A program made the translations under genes and the position numbers. The notes under the pieces are model-generated. The model worked only from the letters and a program-made list of their open reading frames with translations. It did not search any database and had not been told where the DNA came from. Below, in pieces: positions 49,901-59,971 of a DNA stretch of 64,000 bases; the stretch's first letter is position 1, and each line of letters opens with the position of its first letter. Origin of the DNA: Episyrphus balteatus (lineage: Eukaryota > Arthropoda > Insecta > Diptera > Syrphidae); NCBI RefSeq assembly GCF_945859705.1, contig NC_079135.1:108526288-108590287 (forward strand). The letters run 5' to 3'.

Positions 49901-52900
49901 CTGCTTATAAATATTTTCTTTTATCTAAAGCACACGACCTATTTTATAATGTCATTATCACGTAAAGTTATAGGTAGTTCGTGAACTGACTTTACGGAGA
50001 ACCATTGTTTTGTTTTGTTGTTGTGATTATAGTTCTTATAGTTCCCAGTGTGTCAAAGGTTTTTAAATTTATCATACAAAAAAAAGCATGTATCAGATAA
50101 GTCAAACGAAATTACAAGCAACTCGGCTAGAAATAATTATAGGAAAACAAATTTAAGAATTACAGCGAAATTGAATTGAAATTTTCTACCCTTCAATGAA
50201 AATATAAATCGCAATCACACAGCTGCACCCTGTACGTATAAAAATCTTATATAAAAAGTTTAAGTTCTTCAAGCTTTTGGAAAGCATAATTTCAAACACT
50301 TCAAACAAACAGCAAGAACCAAGAACTTTTAAAGCTTTTCACTATCTACCATAATAATTTCTGTTCTTCCAAATAAACTTTCACCAAATAAAAGAAATTC
50401 CCCATGAAAAAGAACACCAAACAAAAATGCTGTGAGTCACCCTTATCGTTGTCGTTGGTTTCATGATAATTTTTGGCCAGCCCCCCTCTCAGCGCTCCAG
50501 TGGCGCAATTGGTTAGCGCACGGTACTTATAATCAGTAACTTGTGTGTGAGAAATGCCGGGGTTGTGAGTTCGAGCCTCACCTGGAGCAGTGCTTTTTTT
50601 TTAATTTAATGGGAAACAAAGAAGGGAAAATATTTGGGTTTGCGATACGAAAGAATGTTTGGTGTGTTTTATTCATTTTAGTATTTCATCATTATTCTTT
50701 GTTATAATTGTGAAACTGTTATTTAAATTTATAGAAGTGGTTTTCGAGAACATTAATTTATTTAAAAAATAACAAAAATGCAATAATCTAATTTGTTTGT
50801 AAATTCTTTTTATTTATTGAACAAATTATTTATGCATTTTTAAGTTTTTTTTTTTTAATTTAATTAAAATTTGATGTGAAAAATAAATTATCAAAATCGT
50901 TTAAGAAAATCGAAGATTTAACAAAAAAAATTTTAAGCATTTTTGATTACTACAGCATTATGTTTTGTCTGATACTAAGTTATTAGAATTGCAAAATATA
51001 CATTATGAGAACTTAGTTTTTCATCATTATTTTTATTAGGCCTATGCGAAGCAGAGCGGTAAAGATAAAAATTATGAATTAATTGTTATTTTTACGTTAG
51101 CTGCTGCCGGCGAAGGCGGGAAAATTGTTGTTGGTCTGCACTAGTTTTTTTCTTTTAATTAACTTAACATGGATAAGTAAATGGTGCAAAACCTTCTTGT
51201 AGGTATACATGAGTAGCTAGTAGCAAGTGTATTTTTGACTAATAGAAATAATTATAATGATTGTTAATGTGCTTAAAAAAACTGGATAAAATTGTTCTCT
51301 TTTTTATCTAAAAGTGATTCTGCAACTAGATTTAGAAACTGTTATGCAATAGAAGAAGAATTAATTTAATCAAACAATAGGTTGGCCGCTTGCGTTTAAA
51401 TTTTGAGTTAAAGAATAATGATGCAAATTATAAGTTTGGTATAAAAGGCTTACGGTGTTCCGCATTATTAAAGATGATTTCATTTTGTATAAAGATTAAT
51501 TTCTATCGATTAAGTAACTTTGCTAATTGTTTTAGAAAAGCTATCAAAGAATAAAAATAAGCTCTATAAGATTTTTGTTGGAAATATTATCTGACAATGT
51601 GGTAGAATACAATTTCTCGTTGGCAAATGGATTCAGTTCCAACAAATTAAGCTAAGCTAATTTTAACATTTTTTCTAACCGTTCATTTCATACCTACCTA
51701 AAATAGTAAAAGAACCAAAATATAGATTTTTTTTTAGAAAACTGCGAGAATTTTGTTCCATTAATTGGTATATGTAAATATTATCCGATGAGGTTTTTTT
51801 TTTCCAGAAATACGAGTATTTGAGTTTTAAAAAAATTCATCCATATAAAAATAGGTAATAATTTTATTCAAATCTTACGCCCATATTAGTCACTAGTTTA
51901 AAAATATGTACATCTGGATATAAAGACATTTAAATCCAAAAAATAAATCCAATTCCATAATATTCACTACTTAAATCCAAACTTAAATCCAATTTTTTAA
52001 ATACTATCTTGTTAAACTCAAACCGTTAAGATGTAAAATTATTTTCAGTGTTCAGTTGTATTGTCAAGTATTTTGAGAAGAAATAATATGCAAGAACTTG
52101 CTCTTAGAGTTCAAATTGCTAAAATTTTTAAGAAACAATTTTAAAATAAAAAACATAAAATTCGTTTTTCAAAGGAATAAAACAACATCTGAAATCCAAT
52201 TGAGCCCCAAAACAAGTATGTAGTTTCATTTGTTTTATAAAAATGCATTTTTAGAAAAAAAATTTCAAAATCGTTAGAGCCGTTTTTAAAAAAAATTTTA
52301 AAGTTTTTTAGAAAAATAGTTTTATAATAAAATTGGTATGCCATTATAAAGGACCCACTAATAAAGAAGAAGAAGATTGGTTTTATAATACGAATTCTAT
52401 ATATTACTGAAATCAGTAAAGTAGAAGAATAAGCACTATATTTAACTAGACTTAATCTTGCTGGATATAGCTCAAATTAGGTTTTTTGTTTAAAAATCTA
52501 TGTAAGTTGAGCGGAATAGCTATAAACAATAATTGCGTTGACAAGGTGTCTCACGATAAGTCAACTGATGAGTACAAGTGAGCTCCACTGGGACCAGGCT
52601 TGTAAAAGAATGCAATCTTTTGTGAATGCAGTCTTTGACATTCAGTTACACAATTCCCAAAAAAGATTGCATTCATTGACTTACACTTGAGAATAAGAAT
52701 TCAAATTTTGCAATCACCAATCATTTTCCATGAAATGATTGCAATCTTTTTTTTTTTTCCAATCAATTGACTGCATTCAAATGATTGCAGTCTTTTGGGA
52801 CTGCATGCAGTCTTTGCATTCTTTTTGCAATCTTTCCATTCCTTGGCAGTCTTTGCATTCCTTGGCAGTCTTTTGCATTCATTTGCATTCTTTTGAATTC

Positions 52901-55900
52901 TTTTGCATTCTTTTTGCAGTCTTTTGCAGTCTTTTGCATTCTTTTGAATTCTTTTGCATTCTTTTGCGTTCTTTTGTATGTATGGATTTCACAAAATTTT
53001 TAACATTTTTGTAGTTCAAGGATGAATTTTATAGTTTTAACTTTTAAGAATAAAGTTCAGCTATAGTATCATTTTCTGTGAAGAAGTAAGGATTGTTAAT
53101 AAAACAAAGTTTTGAGTCCAGGTAAACAATTTTATTTAGGTATTAACCCAATGAAATTATTATATTTTTTTACTAAAAAAAAAAAACACAACTAAAAAAA
53201 ATTATACATAAATACATAAAAAAACAAACAATATACAAAAAACTTTTATTCCTAGGAATAACCTCTAACTGAGGTTTATCTGACTATTGAAAAATTGGCC
53301 ATAAATTAACCCTTTCAGAACCTTTCAGAATACAAAAACTTAAATAATATGGAAAAATTACCTAAAAAAAAGTCGGATTTTTTAAGAAATGTTATACCAT
53401 TTTGAAAAGAGAATTGAACACACCAACTTTTAATACAACTTGCCGAAACATCGTAGTGCATTTTTTTACACTACGGCTCATTGAATTAGAGTCATGTACA
53501 ATTTTTTAGTACTAAGTTGGGTAAAAAAGTAATATTCTCTTTAGAACTGATGCAGCTGAGTTAAAATTTTTGAATGCATTTGATAGCAGGGTTATTCAAG
53601 GTTCCGTAACAAAAGAAAAAAATGAGAAAAATTAAGATTTGTAATCACGGCACATGAAAAACCGTCACAGGGTGACCATTTTTTCGACTTTTTTTCAAAT
53701 GCCCATAACTCCCAAAATATATGGCTGCGATTTTTTTTATTATTTTTCTGATAACTGTCACCACCTACCCTATCTACCGTTTTCGTTTCGACGTTAACTT
53801 TTGGGACACCCTGTATACAGATCAAACAAAAGATTTATATTAAAATAGACTCCATACTTATTTGAGAAGGAGTAAAGAAGTATTTTAGAAGACTTTGTAA
53901 AATGAAAGCCCTGCTTAGAATGAATAAAAGGGAATTTAATAAGACTAAAAAAAAGTTAGAATCCATTAAGTTTTTTAATGAGGATGTCTGCAACCTAAAC
54001 TACTTTATATAAACTTAAATCCTTCTTAAAGAAGCATCCCCTATCGTTTTCTAGTCTTATACGATATATGCAGTTGGTACCCAAAATTTGACCCATTTTA
54101 TTATTGATCAATATTACACTCCAAATATTTTTGTTTAAATTTGGCAAAAAACGTTTTTTTAAATATTAATTTTTGTTTCATTTCCAGGTGTTACAAACAA
54201 ACACAACATCACACACGAACGGCCATGTTCCATCACAGAAAACATTTCACAACACACGTTGTACAAGACATCACAAACCCCACCAACATCACAGTCATGG
54301 CCGTAAATCAGAATCCGTTCTGTCCACAGATTCAGATATCAGATTTACGAGACGAAAAATCGGTGATAGTCAGAAATGTGGGTGTGTGGTGATAACAGGG
54401 TTTCTAGTCGCTCTTCTTGTAGCTGGAGCGTTTGTTTATATTGGATGTAAGTTTTGAAATACAATGGGTCAATCTCAACCTAACCTTTTCATTCCTAGAT
54501 ACCTACTTCAGACCAGAACCATTACCAGATCGAACGTTTCGGGGGAAATTTCGAGTAATAAACGACAAATGGTCAATGGATTTAGCGGATCAAATGTCAA
54601 TACGATTTCAACACAAGGCCAGGGACTACAGAGAAAGAATAAATCTACTTTTGAGAAGATCCGATCTGAGGGAACCTTTTGAAGGAACAGAGATTTTAGC
54701 TCTTGATGGGTAAGGTCCTCCATTTTTTCAAACTTTTACGATACTAATTCACGTTTGTATTAAGAACTGATGATACCAATGACATTCTCGTCCACTTCAA
54801 CGTTATCTTCGATCCTTATATCGGACTGGTATCAACAGCTGATCTTTTAGCAATCTTCACCGAAGAAATCACTGCTCAAGACCGAAGGTATTTTTCCAAT
54901 ATCACCGTTGACCCTGAAAGTTTGACAATCAAAGAGGTCACTGGACTAATTGAAGAACCGATAATGTCATCGTCACCTTTGGAAAAAGACGATGAAATTC
55001 CGATTTCCATTACCACAACTCCAAGACCCCCAAGATACTGTGAACCTCTAAAACTTAACTACTGTCGATCAATAGGCTACAATTCTACAACTTATCCAAA
55101 TCTTTTGGGTCACACTTCGATCTTGGAAGTTGAGGCTGATGTAATAGCTTTTCGAGAAATGGTTGATGCTGAATGTTTTCGCGAAGCATTTGATTTTGTT
55201 TGTCGACTTTTGCAACCACCTTGCGAAGAGCACGGTCCCTTGGAACCAACTCCAGGAGTCATATGCAGGGAATACTGTCAAATGTTTATGAAAGGTTGTG
55301 GCAATCGTCTGTTGCACAGGTTTAAGAGATTCTTTGATTGTGAAATCTTCCCTGAATCTACTGGAATGCAGTCTTGTCATCAAAAACCACGGTGCTCCGA
55401 AGATCTACAAAGTAATGCTCTATCACCAAGACTTTGCGATGGAATTGGAGACTGTCCGGATCTTTCAGATGAACGATCGTGTTCGTTTTGTCCACCAAAT
55501 TCATTGTATTGTGGCCGTGGAAGAGCTTGTATATCCAAGAAAGCTCGATGTGATGGAAAAGCTGATTGTCCAGACGGATCGGATGAAAAAGATTGTCGTA
55601 AGTTGTATGGTCCCACAGGGTGGAACTTTTAGTTCTCTCTTATTTTTTTTTAAATTTTGTTGTTTGGTTTAGTTTCTATTGCACCCTTGGCATCAGCTTT
55701 AATTAAACCAGAACCTTTGGTACCGTTTCAACCAAGATTCCATTCGGAAGGGTTTGCGGTCTTTATCGAGAAAGGAACTGTTGGAAAACTTTGTGCTGAA
55801 GGTCTCGATGGTGGAGAAAAGGACACAGTTAGGCAAACTGTTGCTGAGTCCTTATGCAAGTCTCTTGGTTATGAGTGAGTATGGAACTTTAGTAACATTA

Positions 55901-57090
55901 GTAAAAGTAAGAGTAAGAGGAACTTTAGTAAGAGTAAAAGGAGGTTGTTTGGAATCAATTTAACTTAGTTTCAATTTGATTTTTTTTACGATCTTAGATC
56001 AGTTCAAGTGTTTGAAATCCGCAATGACACAGAGAATCTTAAAGACTACGTGCGAGTTCTTGATCCCCATGCTCCAGAGATTTCTTTTATCCGGACAACA
56101 TGTCAAAACAAAAGAGTACTCTTTGTGAGTTGCGGTGAATTGCAGTGTGGAGTTCAGTCAGTTTTGTCTCCCAAACACACTTCTTTACCAAAGATGTCAT
56201 CGCCTGGAGACTGGCCATGGCTTGTTGCTCTCTATCGAGAAGATACTCACGTTTGTGATGGAACTTTGGTAAGAAAATTAGTCCATAAACTCAAAACTGT
56301 TCCTATTTATGTTTGAAAATTCCAGGTCTCTCGTGATTGGGTCTTGACAACTGAGTCCTGTTTCCAAGGGCAACCTCGTGCAACTTGGATGGCAATATTC
56401 GGTTCTGTCCGACTGAATGCCAATTCCCCATGGACACAACGTCGACGTGTGATAGGCTTAATCAAAAGTCCTGTAGAAGGATCAACAGCAGCTTTGATCC
56501 GCCTTGAGACTCCAGTTGTGTTTTCTGATTTTGTTCGACCTGTTTGTTTACCTGATGAATTGGATAAGAAACTTCGTCCAGATTACCAAAGAAGAATTAT
56601 GACTCCGAAAGCTGAAAAGTTAGAAAGTGATCGTCATCAATTGCGTGATACTTCGGCTAAATCATCACAGATATCATCTCGAGAAACACAACAGTTCTTT
56701 GTGGCTCCAACGTTAGAAAAACCTGTTCTTAGTACGGATTCGTCGGATATTGATAGTTCGGAAATGGGTGGTTCAAGATTGCCACGAGCAGTTGAACCAA
56801 GTCCATTTGAATCGTATCCTTTGCCGGAGAGTGTGCCACAAATGCAATATTACTCACAGAAGGCACGTTCTTTAGGACAACAGAAGTTACCAGTGACGTT
56901 TGTGACAACAGCGCGGTCTACAGAACAGACACAGTGGACGAATTGTAATACGTTGGGTTGGTCAAGACAGCGGGATCATCTGCAGAGGGTTCAGTTGAAA
57001 ATTGGTGATATGTCAGCATGTGAAAATGTGTCAATTGCGACGGTGAATAGCATATGTACGGAGGCGACATTCCAAAAACATGATTGCACG
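34821..57090 (+). CDS. Corin: Corin-like type II transmembrane serine-protease homologue (3' end missing)
   Basis: Seven exons with matching GT-AG phases: 34821-34970, 54188-54446, 54499-54709, 54765-55597, 55673-55874, 55998-56268 and 56326-57090. They give 897 residues, then a donor GTAAGTC. Domains: Asn-rich, His-rich cytoplasmic tail (1-115); basic FTRRK then one membrane segment (about 116-137); SEA-like region (about 150-270); Frizzled with all ten cysteines (299-411); a degenerate LDLa (about 411-446); a complete six-cysteine LDLa (449-484); SRCR (about 495-600); trypsin-like domain (from about 610). This order is that of fly corin; mammalian corin cleaves pro-natriuretic peptides. Here SPKHTSLPKMSSPGDWPW lacks IVGG, His is replaced by Ser653 (LTTESC) and the Asp position is Thr696 (STAALI), so catalysis is unlikely. 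A Ser/Pro-rich insert of about 110 residues interrupts the domain. The exon with the catalytic Ser region was not found before 64000. Confidence 0.85.
35439..35885. mobile_element. TACACTGAGGG MITE, long form with tRNA-like core, copy 1 (447 bp)
   Basis: The left end TACACCGAGGGAAAAAACAA and the right end GTTTTTTCCCTCAGTGTA are inverted repeats. Outer segments with AACCACGTTGATTCAACTAT and AATCAACGTTGAACATTTT are shared with the other copies. The core holds a tRNA-like sequence on the - strand. The insertion lies in the large corin intron. Confidence 0.8.
35648..35723 (-). repeat. tRNA-like core with pol III A and B boxes, copy 1
   Basis: On the - strand it reads GAGATAGCACAGTGGTAAAG, containing the A-box form TAGCACAGTGG. 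About 30 bases on comes TAGGTTCGATCCCCAGCGGC, containing the perfect B box GGTTCGATCCC. It looks derived from a tRNA but lacks a clean acceptor stem, so it is not called a tRNA gene. Confidence 0.65.
36177..36627. mobile_element. TACACTGAGGG MITE, long form with tRNA-like core, copy 2 (451 bp)
   Basis: The ends TACACTGAGGGAAAAAACAA and GGTTTTTCCCTCAGTGTA are present. It is in the same orientation as copy 1 and about 290 bp downstream of it, and the two are very similar throughout, so both derive from one long-form ancestor. Confidence 0.8.
36386..36463 (-). repeat. tRNA-like core with pol III boxes, copy 2
   Basis: The B box GGTTCGATCCC is intact, while the A box has one change (TATCACAGTGG). 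The remaining core matches copy 1 closely. Confidence 0.6.
36628..39755. other. Intronic AT-rich stretch, nothing supported
   Basis: It lies in the large corin intron. The TACACCACAGTGACC motif (about 37804) is the only repeated element noticed. Confidence 0.35.
39756..40375 (+). repeat. Degenerate TTCAT/TTTCAATT low-complexity array
   Basis: About 600 bp of pentamer-like units CATTT, CATTC and CAATT in a strand-biased (pyrimidine-rich) order. The period is about 5 with frequent 10-base multiples. The array stops sharply before 40380. Confidence 0.85.
40739..41070 (+). mobile_element. 5'-truncated retroposon inside the hAT-type element
   Basis: A segment of about 330 bp is flanked by the direct repeat GTTCCCGTAGCATT (40725-40738 and 41070-41083) and ends in GAAAAAGGAAGAAGAAG. 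A target duplication of 14 bp and a purine-rich tail indicate target-primed reverse transcription (LINE or SINE). It is GC-richer than its host and ends with the stem GTTATGATC...GATCATAAC. A 70-codon frame (40745-40957) may be the tail of a LINE ORF. Confidence 0.75.
41195..41640. repeat. MITE-like segment with GGCCAATTTTTCAAT ends
   Basis: The left GAGTCAATTTTTCAATCTTC and right GACTATTGAAAAATTGGCCC form diverged inverted ends, each beside a CAGTTAA(C) block. A fragment of the same family (CTGACTATTGAAAAATTGGC) is at 53281. It is nested in the hAT-type element. Confidence 0.45.
42300..42640 (+). promoter_or_regulatory. Possible TATA-containing promoter in the corin intron
   Basis: A conspicuously GC-richer island contains TTATATAAG at 42555-42563. 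A start site about 30 bases downstream would lie near 42590, and GAGTGCAGTGAATG follows. It is on the same strand as corin, so an alternative first exon is possible. No transcript evidence is visible. Confidence 0.3.
43430..43505 (+). pseudogene. Reverse-transcriptase relic (non-LTR type)
   Basis: VKKLLANGIPQGSILRSLIF followed by SFIIN matches the conserved G(V/I)PQGS.LGPLLF...IN block of non-LTR reverse transcriptases such as the jockey group, with GP changed to RS. Only about 25 codons remain, and they run straight into the Helitron-like element that follows, which presumably inserted into this older LINE. Confidence 0.6.
43503..45054 (+). mobile_element. Helitron-like element with 147-bp tandem array, copy 2
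   Basis: This is the more complete copy. A palindrome of two ~170-base arms (43503-43680 and 43682-43852) is followed by the 147-bp array, a CAGT-rich patch (44776-44820), a unique tail, and GAGAACTTGGCT joined to the hairpin GGGCA-CTACCA-TGCCC (45038-45053). AGCCAAGTTCTC (43530-43541) near the 5' end and GAGAACTTGGCT (45027-45038) near the 3' end form subterminal inverted repeats directly before the hairpin, the DINE-1/Helentron plan. Confidence 0.65.
43880..44780 (+). repeat. 147-bp tandem repeat array, ~6 units
   Basis: Landmark ATGG(G)C positions 43907, 44054, 44201, 44348, 44492 and 44639 give steps of 147, 147, 147, 144 and 147. One unit has lost exactly three bases (GGGCGGCCACG). No stop codon appears in one frame across 236 codons because 147 is divisible by three. 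Units have no dimer alternation here, unlike the array at 31320. Confidence 0.9.
45135..45830 (+). mobile_element. Helitron-like repeat, GTCT family, copy D
   Basis: GTTTAGGATTCGTAAAATAA, then CATTACGATGATAGAGAATG, a very short CTGTCTGTCTATCTATC run, an AT-rich body, and the 3' end GAGCAAGTACGTGCGACCCA are recognisable. The 3' hairpin has decayed (CATTCGTTCAT). It starts within 100 bp of the end of the 147-bp-array element. Confidence 0.55.
45831..47388. other. Intronic AT-rich stretch, nothing supported
   Basis: No exon, RNA gene or transposon end was identified. Confidence 0.35.
47389..48020. mobile_element. Foldback element with ACACTGGTTAACA ends (632 bp)
   Basis: The ends ACACTGGTTAACA and TGTTAACCAGTGT are flanked by AATA on both sides, a possible 4-bp target duplication. 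Most of the left half (for example CTTTTCTGAAGGTTTTCGGT) is repeated in reverse complement in the right half, and the middle contains GCCCGAGATATC/GATATCTCGGGC. The short frames on both strands are mirror images of each other, not genes. Confidence 0.75.
48021..49369. other. Intronic AT-rich stretch, nothing firmly supported
   Basis: TTTTCAGTGTAGACAGCG near 48221 and TTTTTTTTCTCCGTGTA near 48495 resemble transposon ends seen elsewhere in the window but could not be paired. Confidence 0.3.
49370..49590. mobile_element. Short ACCGACTTC...GAAGTCGGT repeat
   Basis: It starts TTTTACCGACTTCAAAAAAG then GAGGAGGTATTCAATTCG and ends GGAAGTCGGTTTT, about 215 bp in all. From memory, the same start (ACCGACTTCAAAAAAGGAGG) and end mark a very abundant short repeat of moths and butterflies. 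No coding frame. It lies in the corin intron. Confidence 0.65.
49591..50493. other. Intronic AT-rich stretch
   Basis: A lone B-box-like GGTTCAAATCC near 49845 has no A box at a proper distance and is not called. Nothing else was recognised. Confidence 0.35.
50494..50589 (+). tRNA. tRNA-Ile (anticodon UAU) with a 22-nt intron
   Basis: The acceptor stem GCTCCAG pairs with CTGGAGC (discriminator A at 50589). The D arm is GCGCAATTGGTTAGCGC. The anticodon stem is CGGTA/TGCCG with loop CUUAUA+A and anticodon TAT at 50528-50530. The TΨC arm is GTGAG-TTCGAGC-CTCAC. The anticodon arm is interrupted after position 37 by an intron at 50532-50553, the standard site in eukaryotic nuclear tRNA genes, and tRNA-Ile(UAU) commonly carries one. 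A and B boxes are intact (TGGCGCAATTGG and GGTTGTGAGTTCGAGCC region). It lies in the large corin intron on the same strand. Confidence 0.95.
50594..50602 (+). terminator. Pol III terminator of tRNA-Ile
   Basis: A run of nine T residues begins five bases after the mature tRNA end, as expected for RNA polymerase III termination. Confidence 0.9.
50603..52084. other. Intronic AT-rich stretch, nothing supported
   Basis: No feature recognised. A short GC-richer patch (GCTGCTGCCGGCGAAGGCGG) lies at about 51100. Confidence 0.35.
52085..52350 (-). mobile_element. Truncated Helitron-like repeat, GTCT family, copy E
   Basis: It begins with the reversed 3' end CAAGAACTTGCTCTTAGAGT and continues with body blocks such as AAAATCGTTAGAGCCGTTTT and ATTGGTATGCCATTA, which match copy C closely. 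It stops abruptly near 52350 before the body and microsatellite, followed by AATAAAGAAGAAGAAG. Confidence 0.6.
52700..52985 (+). repeat. ~10-bp minisatellite (TTTTGCATTC)
   Basis: Units TTTTGCATTC, TTTGCAGTC and TTTGAATTC alternate, most regular at 52855-52975. They produce false frames rich in LHSFEFFCI. AATGCAATC/GATTGCATT words upstream (52610-52800) are related in both orientations. Confidence 0.8.
53255..53310. repeat. Fragment of the GGCCAATTTTTCAAT MITE-like family
   Basis: CTGACTATTGAAAAATTGGC and the preceding CCTAGGAATAA match the right part of the segment at 41195-41640. Confidence 0.45.
53600..53825. repeat. Repeat-like segment ending GGGACACCCTGTATAC
   Basis: The end matches, in reverse complement, the ATACAGGGTGTCC(G) block inside the palindrome at 60478 and 61307. 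It is probably a transposon remnant. The 77-codon frame here is not recognised. Confidence 0.35.
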
Positions 57091-57280
57091 GTAAGTCAAA
57101 TTTTTAATACAAATACATTTCTATAGTAGGTATTTGGGACTTCTTCGAAAAATCTTCTTTTTTTTAGGTTTTGCTTATGATTATAACAGTGCAATTCTGT
57201 CATGACATCTCAAAAAATATTTCGGAAATGTTATCAATGGTCCCGTTTTGTGTTTAAAAAATAAACACACTTTGAACTTT

Positions 57281-57710
57281 ATATATGTAATAGACACGTA
57301 TTTTCTAAGAAACTGACTTAATTTTGAAAGTATGGATTTATTTGCAACACTACATGTATTTTTTGAATCAAAATAGTTAGAGCCGTTTTTGAGCAAAAAA
57401 AAGAACACTATGTATTTTAGTTTTTGTCATATGGAAAGTACCGTTAATTTTGTTCTTAAATAAAATTTCAGTTTCCGCTCTGGTAAATTCAAACTCTTAA
57501 CTTAACTTCCAAAACCAAATGAAGCAAATCTCTTCAGTGGTTTCGACTGTAGCTTGAAATAGAGACGTCAGCCAGACAGACAGAAAGACAAATAGACAAA
57601 CAGACAGAATTGTGCGACCCACTGTTTTGATATTCTCTATTATCGTAATGTCATGCCTTATTGTATTAAAAAAGTTTTCCCTGTAATACCTATATCGCAA
57701 GCAGGATTAT
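57281..57710 (-). mobile_element. Helitron-like repeat, GTCT family, copy F
   Basis: On the - strand: TGCGATATAGGTATTACAGG, then CATTACGATAATAGAGAATA, a short GTCTGTCTGTCTATTTGTCT run, and body blocks including CGGCTCTAACTATTTTGATT. The 3' hairpin is absent. It lies in the intron after the last recognised corin exon. Confidence 0.55.
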
Positions 57711-57719
57711 AAAAATATC

Positions 57720-58400
57720 AGTAGAAAAAAACCCTTTTGAAATCATAAAAAAATTTAGGTATTGCAAAGAAAAATTTTGCATTAAAAATAAAATATTTAT
57801 TGCAACTAAAAATATTTGCATTAAAAAAAAATGTGTCGCAGCTTAAAATATTTTGCATTAAAAAAAAATGTTACAAATTTTAAAAAATTGCATTGAGTAA
57901 AATTTTTTAATGAAAATAAATATATTTTGCATTATTAATGAAAATAAATATATTTTGCATTAAAAAATGTATTGGAAATAAAAAGTTTTCTGCATTGAAA
58001 AAAAAAATAATGCAAAATGTTGTGCATTAAATATGTGATTTTTTTTTTATTATTTGAATTTATCACAATTTTCATATTTGAATTTCTCACAACTTTGGCT
58101 ATTTGACCATTAATTATTTCAACTAAAAAGTCAAAATTGTAAAAAATTCGACTAATATTAAAAAATATTTAATGGAAACACATTTTGCATAGATTTTTTT
58201 TCCATGCAGAAAATTTGTTAATTACCTGCAGTAAATTTTTTTAATGCAAAATATTTTTATTTGCAAAAAAAATATTTTCAATGGAAATTTTGTTCATTTG
58301 TAATAACAGTTTTCGTTAATGCAAAATATTTTTTTTTAATGCAAATATTTTTCCGTTGCATTAAAATTTTTTTTTAGTTAGTGCAAAGTTAATGCAGTGT
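57720..58400. repeat. Strand-switching low-complexity foldback of TTGCATTAAAA words
   Basis: The left part (57740-58040) is built from TTGCATTAAAAA words. The right part (58160-58400) is built from the complement, TTTTTAATGCAAAATATT. A 120-base spacer separates them. The two halves can pair in many registers. Confidence 0.65.
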
Positions 58401-59137
58401 CACTTTATTGTATTCTCATAAAACTCTGAATGGTTAAAAAATAATAAAAGACAAGTCCACCCTCGTAAAAACAAAATGGTTTTCTTAAAAAAAAGTATTT
58501 ATTTTTATTTCTCGAAAACGATAAAACATTTTCGCATATAATTTTTTCGCACTAAAAACTATTGAAATTGAAAAAAAATACGATACGATTTTTTTTTTAG
58601 CTCAACCCAATCTGAATCAATAGCTTGAAATCTAAGCCATCAATGTTTGGGACATAAGGTGTTACTAAACTGAGTTGTGTGAACAATAATCACACAAAAA
58701 ACCTTTGAATTTGTTTTTTTTTTTACAAAATTCAAAGTCATTACAATTTTAAAATTCTGCTTTGGATCTTATGCAGAAAAAAAATTCGTTTGGCAACTTT
58801 TTTGAAAAACGTTACTAGATTTGTATAAAATAAGAAATCATTTTTAATTGTTTTTTTTTTTAATTTTTTAAATCTTTTCCATCGATTTCTACAACTATGT
58901 ATGTAAATGTCCCGAATAAAAAACTGACCTAATCAAGAATTTCATTCGTCCCGTATATTTCTTTACGAATATTGAAAAAGGCTATCTTGCAGTCCATCTT
59001 AGTGGAAAGGGAAACATCAATATTCACAAATATTGCTATGGTTTCTATTAATGTTTTTTGTTTTTCGGTAAAAGTGACAAATCTACAATATCGAATATCA
59101 CACTTGTTTATTTTTATTCATAAACACAAAAGCTATA
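58401..59137. other. AT-rich stretch, nothing supported
   Basis: No coding or repeat signal was recognised. The expected C-terminal corin exon (protease domain around the catalytic Ser) was looked for and not found here. Confidence 0.35.
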
Positions 59138-59646
59138 AGGTCTGTTTAATGAATCTGATCCGCACAGAAAAGATCCAAAAAGTACAAGTTTTTGTGTTTC
59201 ATGAAAAAAAAACTCGACCCAACTTGTTCTACATTCTGTCATTTTGTGTTCCATGAATTTTTTCAGCACAGAAAAGTTCAAGTTTTTCTGCTCCTACTTT
59301 TATGATAGAGCAAGTGAGTGAAAAGTGTCAATTTTGTCAGCTGTTTGTTTGATTGTGATAAAAATAAGAGAAAATAAGATTTTAAAAAGTGAGTTTCTTA
59401 ACAGATTTTGAATAATAACAAACAAAAATTACGGGAATATTAAAAGTGCTAGTAAATCATTCATTTTAGTAAAAAATCATTTCAAGAAATGATTTTTGAA
59501 ATTAGAATTTTGCAACTGATATAGACAACTGTCAATCTTGTTAAATACGAAGTTGAACCTTTCTGTTCTTTCTTGTTCTGACAGTATTTACAAACTTGTG
59601 CTGCTCTGATCTGTTCTGTTCTAGACTTTTTTCATTAAACAGACCT
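59138..59646. mobile_element. Inverted-repeat element with AGGTCTGTTTAATGAA ends (509 bp)
   Basis: AGGTCTGTTTAATGAA at the left is exactly complementary to TTCATTAAACAGACCT at the right, with ATA flanking both ends (possible 3-bp duplication). CACAGAAAAG and GATC(A/C)GAGCAG-type subterminal words recur in both halves. Non-autonomous. Confidence 0.7.
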
Positions 59647-59971
59647 ATAATTTGTTTTTATTTTGATAAGTTTCAACAACACGTATCTAATACTTGTCAC
59701 GAAGATATCCATGGAAAATTGAACTTTTATACAAAAATACAATTTATTCATAATAAAATAATTTTGACCTTGATCATTTTTTTTTGCTGGAATTTACTTT
59801 GAAATTGTCTTTAAGCAACAAATAATGTCACCAACCCCAGTTTTAGGTGTGTCTAATGTCTGTTAGTGGCACTGGATGTTAGTCACCTCATAAATTCTAG
59901 CCTTATCGAAAATTAGTTAAAAAGTGACAACGAAAAAAAAAAACGAAATTCCCAAATTCCCGGTCAAGTAA

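Noticed and set aside
52739..53014. 91-codon frame rich in LHSFEFFC
   Set aside because: Translation of the TTTTGCATTC minisatellite.
55069..55616. Minus-strand frames of 104 and 78 codons under the Frizzled and LDLa exon
   Set aside because: They are shadows of the corin coding exon on the other strand.
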